DNA from: Ancylostoma caninum
Taxonomy: Eukaryota; Nematoda; Chromadorea; Rhabditida; Ancylostomatidae
NCBI GenBank assembly: GCA_037903475.1
Contig: JBAJFG010000019.1
Span: 5,579,001-5,643,000, forward strand
DNA: 64,000 nt
Direction: 5' to 3'
Notes under the pieces: generated by a model
Seen by the model: the letters and a program-made list of their open reading frames with translations, nothing else
Database searches by the model: none
What the model was told of the DNA's origin: nothing
Made by a program: the position numbers and the translations under genes
Shown: piece after piece, positions 1 to 16,700 of the stretch
Layout of the letters: each line of letters starts with the position of its first letter
Numbering within the stretch: the first letter of the stretch is position 1

Positions 1-39
1 AGTTGCTCGACTGGTAAACAGATTCTTACAAAGTGCTTG

Positions 40-450
40 CCTCATCCACGTTCAGCGTTTCGGAAAGTTCCAGAAGGCACATTTTCACCGACCCGTGTGC
101 AAGAATGTCGAGAAATCAATACAACAGATAAATCGATATTTCGGTCAAAACGGTTATCATATCCGTGTTCAGCGCATTACGATACCCCGCTAGACATGTA
201 TTTACTGCTCAGTATGCAAGAATAGAGAAAAGTCAATAAAATCAATGAATCGATATTTCGCCCAAAATGGTTGCCATATCCGTGTTCAGCGTATTGAGAT
301 GCCCCAGTAGACATGTCCTCATCGCCTCCTGAACAAAAATGGCGGAAAATCAATAAAATCTATAAATCGATAGTGTCATACAAAATGGTTGCCGTATTCG
401 TGTTCAGCGCATTGAGATACCCCAGTAGGCATGTTCTCGCTAGAATCGAT
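40..450 (+). repeat. Tandem repeat, about 117-bp unit, 3.5 copies
   Basis: Blocks TAAATCGATA, CATATCCGTGTTCAGCG, GATACCCC and AGACATGT recur at spacing near 117 bp. Units are diverged. Confidence 0.7.
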
Positions 451-589
451 ATAATCGATAAGCCAATCGATAATCCCAGGTGCAAAGTAGCCTATAACCT
501 CCGCCGGCCCCCGAAGAACCTACATGCAAAATTTGGTCCCGATCGGTTTATCCTCCGCGATTTCTATTCTGAACATACAAACATACAAA

Positions 590-5160
<4,571 letters not shown>

Positions 5161-8100
5161 ATGATGGATTTGTGTGTCGAACCTAATCCGAACCACACTT
5201 TGCAGGAAATGGTATCGCATATTGCTGAGATATTTGTTACAACACTAGCTGTTATCCTGTGCTTCATAGGGTTATTTGGGAACCTTAGTCTTCTCGCTGC
5301 CACTATCACGTACAAGGAACTGCATCATAAAATATGTATGTGGAACATAAATATGCTGTACTTGAGAATTGGTTTCATGTTTCTGTCTCAGGCTACATGG
5401 TGGCGGTACTGACTTCTCTGCACGTGGTATGCTTATTTTGTGAACTCTACTTGGAAGCCCTGCAACTGCGGTTTGTAACTCTATAAGCTCTGAGAGGCTC
5501 TACTGGATGAATGTGCCTTCAAAATGACTAATTTTTTCCAGATTCCGTTCAGCAACGCGAGCAGAGTGTTTTCATCACACATTCATTTATATTTTCGCCA
5601 TGATCGCCCAATCGGTTATGTTTCTTATGTTGTCACTGGATATTATGTTTGCTGTTGTTATTCCTCTCAGGTAATAATCTGAATTACTTGGGAGAGGACA
5701 GGGATTCAAGAGCAGCTCTCATGCTCTTCCACTTTTTCCCTTTGCAATTGAAAATTTCAGTTAGCCACTCGCTGACAAAAAAGACTTTTAAACGCTTTGG
5801 CCTTAGGATTACCTTATCTTTTAATCATTGCTAGCGTCCCTACGGGACGCTAGAAAGTGGGGTGGGAAGCCACTCGAGGTTTGTGCTAAACCTCCAAACC
5901 TTCGAAGCCCTCAGGAAAGTAAGAAGCAAAACTAATCATCAACTGAGCCAAAATACGAAAACTTCCTCATGAGATGCGTATATTCTACCAATCAGGCTTT
6001 TCGGCTATACATACCTGTCATGTGATGTTTTCCCGCAGTTGGGCGCAGACGCACCATTCTTAGTTGGCGAACTCGTATACTTTTCCACCCTAGTGAGCTT
6101 CAACGCACCCGTATTCCTCCGGAAAATCAGAATCGTGGTCTTTTCCACGCCATGTTGAGCACTGGTGCACACTTCCTCCACAGAAGATCCCGTACGCAAG
6201 GGTTTCCGCAACACTGGGTGCCGATGCACCCTCCACCGTGAGACCCGTATCGTAACATTTCCCTCATTGCTGAGCTCCGGCGCACCGCGAAAATTATTTT
6301 AAAAAATCACAAAACAAGTGGCCATCCAAACCATGCTTAATTATAACTAGCGCCTCTTCGGAACGCTAGAAAGTGGGGAGGGGCAGTCAATTGAAGTATG
6401 TGCAAAAGCTCCACACATGCGGAATATTTCGAAAATTAGCAAATGAGCAAAACTAACCATTAGCTGAGCTCAAATACAAGAACCTCCCTATAAATTGGGT
6501 CTGGCGCCTCTCCAAAGTCGAGGCTTGGAGTCTTTTCGCGATCCTAGACTTGCTGGCAAATTCTTAATCACGCACCTACATGTAAAGCTAATTTCCAATG
6601 ATGACTAAATCATCAATTAGAAAAGCAACGACATATAGAGTTTGTTAACCCCTAAACACGTCTCATGCATTTCTATGAGCTGGAGCGGCCGGGAACCTGG
6701 TCACAGCGGGCAGAGAAGCTGTCACAAAAATGGGAAGGCACTACATACAAAACCTCTTGTATAAATCATGGTAGTGCAACAAAATTTTCTAAAGCGCAGG
6801 CGGTGGGGCACCAGCACGTGACCGCATGCTTCCATCATGGGCCTCAGTTATAGACAGTGCTCGCGAGGATGCGAAGCTGACGGAGCATTCGGCCGATGTT
6901 TCGTCATAGGTGCATAGTTGTGTTGGAAGTAGGGCGCACTCAGGATTTCGCGGTGGGATTAGCGGCTAGCGGTTCACTAAATAGAGCTTGCTCAGAGTAT
7001 GAGGACTTTCGAGATAGAGTTATGCAGTTAGGGAGTAATTTCTTATCACGATGGGTGGGATAAGAACACTATAATTAGGACTTTGTGCTAAGCATTGGTA
7101 TGTAGACCATTCATTTTACGCAAGTACCGCTTAGAAACTCCTGTACACCTGCCACTTCTACATGATCTACAAAGTAGGTTACTTAGTGTAAGAACACAGG
7201 GCGCGGGCGTTATATAATTCAAATTTAAACTCTAGGTACGCAAGCGTTAGACTCTCGGGGTATCAGTGCTCACATACTTTCTTGGACTTCTCCGCATCAC
7301 TCACTTCTCTAGCCCACACACATCCTTTTCCTATCTTACCATGAGACTTTCATGTCCACATTATTTTGGCAGCCTCCTTGGGAACTACTGATGAAAGGGT
7401 GTCACACCCGGGGGCGCCAAGGAAGCCGTACTTCCGGTCTAGTTCAAGCCCCGAAACCGGTTAAGTACGAAAACTATTGTGTTCTCCGTATAGGCCACAC
7501 TACCTTTCACTTTCGAAAGATTTATAGCTTGTTATATCTAGTCAGTATCACTCTATTTTCTATATCTCTCTTCTAATCAAGTCTTCGTTTGCACTCGTTT
7601 ACTTATTGTACCAAACTGGAAGGTGTGGTGACGTGAGGCAAGACCCCCTCCCAACACTGAACCAGTATCTACATGCTAGTGCATGTAGAGATATACTTAT
7701 ACAGCCACTAAATGTAATGAACTCTAGTGGACTCTGGACTAGATTTGTTACCGGAAACATAGAGCATAGTTTATTGGTTAAACTCATAATAAGTCATTAG
7801 AAAGGAATTAAACATGATTTCTTAAGATCGGCCTTCAGAGACGCGGCATTTTACTGTCAGGTCCTTCACCGGATGTAGCTTGCCTTTTCGATTTATTGTT
7901 ATTCTTCCTATCCAAAACGGGCTTGTTAGTCTGTAGGAATCTCTGTTTTTCTTTGACGATCTCCTCGGTGTTGATGCCGTATCGAACTGCAGCCTCTTCC
8001 AAGGCATGGTACTGAAGGAGCGGTCATAATTAGTGTATCTACTTCAGATAGATCAGCAGAAGGTTAGTAATGAAGTTCAGCTATACAGTTTACTCGTATT

Positions 8101-11100
8101 CCTCACCTGCTTGTCGATTCGAAGGCGTAGAGTCTTTTTGTCGACTAACGCAAACAGCACTTGATAGTTGGCATCAGACTTCTTTAGGTTATTCATTTTA
8201 GTTATTATCGAACGTTTTAAGGCACACGCCATCTCATAGTCGGCGCGCTCGGTAGGGGTTAACACACGCCCTACGGATATCCACTGGTCTGTAAATAACT
8301 CTGGAGTTAGTGAACCTACTGAAAGGATCGCCTCAGCTCTAGTCTATAGCATTATTTTTCTATCTTACACTCTTAAGGTAGTTAAACCACTTTACAATCT
8401 CCTTTTAACAATTAATCCCAACTAAATATATGGTTATGTTCACTTCACCCCACACTCAATGTAAAATGGAAGACTCAATTCAGTTTAAGTGCACATTTCA
8501 TGCTTAAGTGATAACTGCAAATTATTTTCACAGCTGTTTTATTTGGACTGGCTAAGCACCTTGAAACTAACGGGTTAGAACGTAAACGATCAGTATACGA
8601 CAACTTAGCTTTCTGCCGTCAGCGGAGGACCAGCATGCCTATACGATTAAACTCTTTGTGTCACCCTATAATACGCCTGCAGAGCGGTTATCCTGCTCCG
8701 TATGTTCTTGTAAACACTATCTCAACCGGAAGTTGTGAGACTGCTATACGCGGGTCCCGTAGCGAATCGGTCATGAGAGATTTCTTGACTCCATTGAAAG
8801 CGTGTGAGGCGGTTATGAAATCGCAGGTCCTGCGAGGATCTAGCCTAAGGCGTCTGCTCACTCTCTTTTCGCGCTATCCATTAATCGGTTTTCGCGAACC
8901 TGCGCATCCACCCTCCATCATTGTCTATGCGCTTTTTCATATGATGAAAGGTTAGAGAAACAGACGGACCCTCACCGTCTGCAAAATGAGAATCAATACG
9001 CTACCATTCTTTCTATAAGGAAGATTAGGTTGTTGGGTTATTATCAGGTTTTTCTTAGCCGTGAATCTAATGGATGAAACAGGAGCATTCTCTCTTGGCT
9101 CATCTTTTAGTACTGCAAAAGGAAAGGGTGGACGTATCTTCATGAAACGCACTGTATAATACCTTGACTGCCTGGATGGGAGAAAGGAAGTGCGAGTTAT
9201 TCAGCAACGCTCTGCTGTAACCGCTCCCTCTCTCCAAACATAGCTACTATGAATACTGGGCTGGTTGGATTCTAATCTGGTGTGCTAAACAGCATACTTG
9301 CTACTTGAACACTCAGGTCTAGAATTAGATGAAGATGCTGTGGGTGTTTCAGAATTTTCAATAAGGAAAATGCGTGGGAAAACTATATTGAAGTTTCCGC
9401 TCTCTTCTCTAACTTACTATCCTCTTATATAAATCCTTGTAGTGCAACAGAATTTTCCAGAGCGCAGACGTGAGGAGCCAGCACGTGATCGCATGCTTCC
9501 ATCAACTATAGATAGGTTCATTTACAAACAGTGCTCTCCCTTTCTCCAAACATAGCTAATCAGCTGACGAGACATTCGGCCGAAATTCCGTCATAGGTGC
9601 ACAGACGTAGAGGAAGTCGTGGTGGGACCCGTCTCAGTGTGGTTCCTTTCGTTACGATGACAGTGGATACAGTAGCCAACAAGCAAGAGAATTCGACAGT
9701 GCATTCAGGATTTTGTGATGGAACCAGCGTCCTCCACTGGTAGCCCCCTGTGGGTGAGATCTACGTTTTCAAAACTACGGATACGGGTCCATCTATCATG
9801 AAAAGGTATGATAACGAGTTCAACCTACGCACATATGTGAGTATCGTCCTCTTCGAGAGGGTAAAGAGGTGCAGGAATGAGTCTGAACCTGGCAGTGGAC
9901 GGCCCTCAGGGTGTTCGGAGTGAGGCCGCTGACTTGGCACCACCGCCACTCTGCGGCCAGCAATATGAAAACGTAGATCTCACCCACAGGGGACTACCAG
10001 TGGAGGACGCTGGTTCCATCACAAAATCCTGAATGCACTGTCGAATTCTCTTGCTTGTTGGCTACTGTATCCACTGTCATCGTAACGAAAGGAACCACAC
10101 TGAGACGGGTCCCACCACGACTTCCTCTACGTCTGTGCACCTATGACGGAATTTCGGCCGAATGTCTCGTCAGCTGATTAGCTATTAGTTTGGAGAGAGG
10201 GAGAGCACTGTTTGTAAATGAACCTATCTATAGTTGATGGAAGCATGCGATCACGTGCTGGCTCCTCACGTCTGCGCTCTGGAAAATTCTGTTGCAGTAC
10301 AAGGATTTATATAAGAGGATAGTAAGTTAGAGAAGAGAGCGGAAACTTCAATATAGTTTTCCCACGCATTTTCCTTATTGAAAATTCTGAAACACCCACA
10401 GCATCTTCATCTCACTAATTCTAGACCTGAGTGTTCAAGTAGCAAGTATGCTGTTTAGCACAACAGATTAGAATCCAACCAGCCCAGTATTCATAGTAGC
10501 TATGTTTGGAGAGAGGGAGCGGTTACAGCAGAGCGTTGCTGAATAACTCGCACTTCCTTTCTCCCATCCAGGCAGTCAAGGTATTATACAGTGCGTTTCA
10601 TGAAGATACGTCCACCCTTTCCTTTTGCAGTACTAAAAGATGAGCCAAGAGAGGATGCTCCTGTTTCATCCATTAGATTCACGGCTAAGAAAAACCTGAT
10701 AATAACCCAACAACCTATTCTTTCTCATATAAAGAATGGTAGCGTATTGATTCTCATTTTGCAGACGGTGAGGGTCCGTCTGTTTCTCTAACCTTTCATC
10801 ATATGAAAAAGCGCATAGACAATGATGGAGGGTGGATGCGCAGGTTCGCGAAAACCGATTAATGGATAGCGCGAAAAGAGAGTGAGCAGACAACGCCTTA
10901 GGCTAGATCCTCGCAGGACCTGCGATTTCATAACCGCCTCACACGCTTTCAATGGAGTCAAGAAATCTCTCATGACCGATTCGCTACGGGACCCGCGTAT
11001 AGCAGTCTCACAACTTCCGGATGAGATAGTGTTTACAAGAACATACGGAGCAGGATAACCGCTCTGCAGGCGTATTATAGGGTGACACAAAGAGTTTAGT

Positions 11101-13703
11101 CGTTTAGGCATGCTGGTCCTCCGCTGACGGCGATGAGAGCTTCCTGGACGGCATGAGAGCTTCCTAGGTGTAGTGCAGCGGTGTTATTCGTCGCACCCTC
11201 TCACAATTTGCATATTCTCGTCCTAGCATCCGTCCAAAAGTCCCTGAGCGATTCTGCAGCCTCGAAATCAGTTCCAGTTTGTACACTTGCATGCGTAGAA
11301 AAAATGCGCCATCATAGGTCATTGTGGCATTTCCTGTGACCAAGTACGTAATTAGTCGAAATTTCTGGATAACTACTTCCTTCCATTGCTCTTGAGATTC
11401 ACAAAGGGTATGGATGCAACGATGGGCGACAGATGTACGAAAGGCAAATAGTGCCAGGATATGAAGGGGGGTTTACTATGGCTAACAAGTGCGGGAGATT
11501 ACAGGATACGGATTCGCGGACGGAGGAGAATTCCGCTGTGGCCTAAAAGTTGAGAGAACTCCAGGATATGGGTCCACCGATGGGCGAGAGGCCTGCTGTG
11601 ACTTTGAAGTGTGGGGAACCCGAGGATGCGGGTCTCCTGATGGCGCATTGGTATTCTGTGGCCTGAACGTGTGGGGAGTTAAGGGGACTCCAGTATATGA
11701 TAGGGGCTCGCGGGTCGAGGAGGGATCCACTGTGGCCCAGGTGTAAGGAATGCAAGGATACGGGTCCACCAAAGTACTGTGGCTTAGAGGGGTGGAGGAC
11801 GCCTGGATGCGGGTCCCCTGATAGCACATAGGTATTCTGTGGCCTGAAAGTGTGGGGAGTTAAGGGAACTTCAGTATATGGGCTCGCCGATGGAGGAGGG
11901 GTCCACTGTGGCCCAGCTGTAAAGAATGCAGGGATACGGGCCCGCCGATGTAAGACGGGTCTGCTGTGCCCTGAGCGTGTGGGGAACGCCAGGATACGGT
12001 TATGGCGATGGAGGAGTTCACTGTGGCCAAAAAGTTAACTCCAGGATATGGGCTCGCGGATGGAGGAGGGGTCCACTGTGGCTTAGATGGGTGGGGGACG
12101 CCAGGATGAAGGTCCCTTGATGGCACATGTATCTGTTCCGATGGGGCAGGCGTCCGCTTTGCCCAAGTGTACCCACGATACGGGTCCAACGACGAACGAT
12201 GGGTCTGCTGTGGCCTAAATGTTAAGGGAACTCGAGGATATGGGCTTACGGATGGAGTGGTGAAGACACTATGGTGAGGATCTATGGGTACATGGAGGTG
12301 GTCGCTCAAATGGCGGGAAAACGAGAAGGTTCGATGAGACTAATATTTGTAAGCATCCCAGAATGCTAATGGTGGTATTAGCCTTTGCAGCGAGTCCACT
12401 GCTTTTGCAACATTGCTTCAGCTTCCACACGTATTGGGTTGGGCAATAAATTTGTACGTTTTTTCTAACTCAATTTTTCACGAGGATTTGAACTGATTTT
12501 GATAGCCTATCATAGGTGAACTAATTTTGATAGCCTATCATAGGTCATCTTATAGCTTCCGTTTTGCTCTTTACAATTACCAGTCTGGCCGTCCGGCTGA
12601 CGCCGGACTTCCAGACTTTTCCTAATGCTCGCTTCGCTCGCATGGCTTCATCCCTTCTTCATTCAAATAAAGTCACAGCTATTCCACATTTTAGCTATAA
12701 TGTGTCCCACACCCTTTCCATTGCTTTTTCTCATGTAGAAATGCACTTATCAAAGAGGGTTAACCTTCTCGAAGCAATTTTATCATTTGCTCAACTGAAA
12801 TAGCTTTTTGTAATTATATATAACCGGTTCAACCTGGATTGACCGCAGAAAATGGTCTATCATTCTTTGTTTGTTATAACTGGTCAAGTGATAAGAGTCA
12901 GTTAGAACATATAAAAGTGGAGGGTGCGGTGTATTCATAAACAAATGAGAAGAGAAGAACGCGGGGGAGGACGTAAGGAGGAAGGATTCACACGAATTGC
13001 ATACTAATCCGCGCAGTGGTCTGACATCTAGTCTTTTTTTACGATTGATGTTAGACGCCATCGAATCGATTTAACAAATATGGACCTGACTCATGACATT
13101 TCCCTGAGTAGTGGACACCGGCGCACCCCTCCTGCATCGGTAGATATATTTTCAGGCGCTCCTCCACTTTTGAGCACAGGCGCACCCCTATCACAGCAGT
13201 AGACCCGTCTCTCCCCACTTTGGGCGCCGGCGCACTCTTATTACCGCAGTGGACCCGTCTCCCCCACTTTGGGCGCCGGCGCACCCTTATCACAGCCGTG
13301 GACCCGTCTCCCCCCACTTTGGGCGCCGGCGCACCCTTATCACAGCCGTGGACCCGTCTCCCCCACTTTGGGCGCCGGCGCACCCTTATCACAGCAGTGG
13401 ACCCGTCTCCCCCACTTTGGGCGCGGCGCACCCTTATCACAGCCGTGGACCCGTCTCCCCCACTTTGGGCGCCGGCGCACCCTTATCACAGCAGTGGACC
13501 CGTCTCCCCCCACTTCGGGCGCCGGTGCACCCGTATCACAGCCGTGGACCCGTCTCCCCCCACTTTGGGCGCTGGCGCACCCTTATCACAGCCGTGGACC
13601 CGTCTTCCCCCACTTTGGGCGCTGGCGCACCCTTCATGTAACGGTGGAGTGGTCGGCATCACTCTAACCCACGCCCTCGAATTTCGTTCTACACACACAC
13701 ACA

Positions 13704-13780
<77 letters not shown>

Positions 13781-16700
13781 TACATACACACACATACACA
13801 CATACACACACACACGTGACACACAAAGTAAGCCCGTTATTATAAGTCATGATAACCAATTCTCTCAATTCATGCTACTTCTCATTTTCTGACGCATGGA
13901 ATGTGACCCTCCAAGTCGGAAAGAGCGTACATCTCCGACACCCTCAACTGCTCCACTAGAATACTGGAATAAATGCAGCTCAAGCTGCTGAAGATGTTAA
14001 GAGCGTCTAAGTGGAAGCCACTACTGTTGAAGGGACAACGCAGAGGTGGATGTTTGCTTCAGAGAGGTCGATTTTGGGCTGGAAGATGTACCTTGTTCTG
14101 TACGTACAAATCGTAGTGTGAGACGATTTTTTGCAAAGACTTGCTCTAGATGTGAAGAAGAAGTACTGCGGATCTCAGCTTCTAGAAAAACCCAAGCTCA
14201 ACTGGTCCAGTTCGTGAAAATACATTGAGTGCTCTGTAAGGAGGATCTCTTATTCAAACTCATTTAATTACTTCGTTTCCGTTTTGATTTCCTAAGTATT
14301 TCGAAGGCGTGAAGCTTCTGCACCTAACTCGAGTGGCTGCCCCACCCCACTTTCTAGCGACCCGTAGGGGCGCTAGTAATAATAATAATCAGATAAAAAT
14401 GCCAATCTAAGAGCATCTCATGGTGTGCTATGAGAGGTTTCAGCGTCTGGTATCCTTTTGCTTGTTGCACCCATCCGAATTTCGTAAATAAGTGAAAATG
14501 AGGGGATGAGTACGACCAATCTTTCTCCCGATGGCTCGACTGCATAATCCTGCATCGTTTAGAGAGTGGATCTGAGCTTTCTCCTGCGTGCTTATGCGTA
14601 CACTGCGAAGGCTATTGAGAAAATGCGAAATCCATCAATTGCCATTTTTGTACACCCAAGCTGAGACAACACACTTTCATAAATTCTCATTACTCGTTAG
14701 TGCATGTTTGGATATGAAACGTGGGATAAACGGTGAAACCGAATTCTTAAACTCAGGAAATAAGTTTGCGGTGTAGGAATTCACGCCCCGTGGTTATTTT
14801 CTCCACTGAATTTATTACCAACCATAGAAAAATACCGAAGATGCTGCATCTTGCACAGCTACAAAAAAAATAAAGTGGACACTGTTTGGAATTTTGCGGA
14901 GATAATGTTGATGTATGTACACAAGTCATTCCTGTCCTACTCTGGCAGGGATTCTGCCAGAATTAACAACTAGAGCTCAAATATCATTCAGTAAGAGAAA
15001 AACTGGTCGTCTGCGAAGTACTGTTCGTGATTTACATCTTTTTTATCCTTCTAGGCATCCAATCGCAAACTTTTTATCGTATGGCACCCTGCTTCAAACC
15101 AAATAGGTTTTGATTCAATTGGGGTGGCCCTTTTGTACTTTGCCTAATAATTTGCTAGCTCGTTGTCATATTTAGCTCCACATTCTACACCAGAAGAAGT
15201 AGGTTCTTGTTCGCTCCAATGTTTTTGACTCAAACGTTGCTGTGCTACAAAGTTTATCAAGCAAAAATAGGAGTAAACTCGTTAAGAAACAAGTTGAATC
15301 CGAAGTTCTACATATTCCATTGCAGTCATGTTCCATAGCTTAATGATATGCTACATCTCAACTGTCACGTAAAATATGTATGTTTCATTTCATTCTAGGC
15401 ATCGTATATTTACAACATTACCATATGTCTTCTACATGTGTCTTCCACCATTTCTGATAGGAGCTGCCACAGTCTTCTTTGTTTTCTTGAGAATGAGCAG
15501 CGATGCCGTCGAATTTTGTACCCCAGTTCAAGGTCCGGTGAAGGCATGGTTGTTGTTGAAGGAGATGCCGCTCTTAGTTTTACTTTCTATATATTTACAG
15601 CATTTCCACACAGCATGAGATGGATATCGTATATGGTCAACGGGCTGAACGTAGCTGCCTTTGTGGTCAATCTTGTTGTCTTTTTTGCCGTGAAGTCCAG
15701 ACACCACGGTAAACAATATCATTTCGTGTAACATGTCTGCTAGTTCAATTCATTCCCTCCATTGGTGTGTAAAAAAAATTCGCCACCTCTTCAAACGATG
15801 TTAGAAAAATGGTGGAAAGGAATGACAGAAGTTAGAAGCGAATAAGGAATCCCTGCATATGAACTGACATGCATTTTATGGGGGAAAAACTGCAATATGA
15901 CGCTTCCGAAATGATAACAGTCTTTGTTAAGCGTTTCTCCGTCAGTGGTGGCATAGAAGAGGAGTTTGCTTAGCTGTTTGAATCTGCTCCTTCATCGTGT
16001 TCATTAGCCATAGCCATTGTCGCAAATTTTCTTCACACCTGCCATGAATTTTCATAATGGAAAAATGGAGAACCATAGAAGGCACAGGATTTCAACTTAA
16101 AGGCAAGGTCTGGCCAAAATTCCGTCTCCCGAATTTCTGTTGGAATCCATAGAAAAATCCCTGAAAAGATCTCACAACGAACACTTTCCATCGACCAATT
16201 CCGGTGCTGCGTTTGTGGGCTTGCGGCTTTCAAATGACGTTATACGGCGCTCTCCGTCGTGGCGTTGTAGAAGAAATCCATATTCAAACGACCAGTGGTT
16301 CATTTGATGGGGTGGAGAAGGTTTCACGAAGTGTTCGTTAGGCCGTATGTATCTGTGCTTCCATCGTTGTTTAATATGCTTTCGCGCAGCCTTTGCCGGT
16401 TGGATCGCGTTTTCCTACGGCTACCGTAATCCTCGGACGTTTTGTCCCATATCTTGTGAGCTTATACTAGAGCTAGAGCTTATACCCAGGTCTCAAACTT
16501 AAGATACGTGCTGCACACATGTGTTGGACTCCAATGAGCAAGAAGCCTGAGTGGGCAAGATTTTGACCGGACATTCCTTCAAGAGAGATTTGCTATCTCT
16601 TCAGCGGTTACCGAAAAAAAGAGATTATTTCCGATTTAGCGGAGATTTTGTTGTAGAATTATTCTTAGAATTCACATGAAAGCCTCTGTCAACATTACAC

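Noticed and set aside
8635..8955. A 107-residue gene present in both palindrome arms
   Set aside because: Conserved only because the arms are copies of each other; no known domain, and base changes between arms include a frame-altering indel.
12430..12545. A mariner-like end (TTGGGTTGGGCAATAAATTT)
   Set aside because: No inverted partner was found within several kilobases.
13220..13819. 199-codon open frame with WTRLPHFGRRR-like repeats
   Set aside because: Produced by the 49-51 bp minisatellite and the CA repeat; similar frames exist in other phases and on the other strand.
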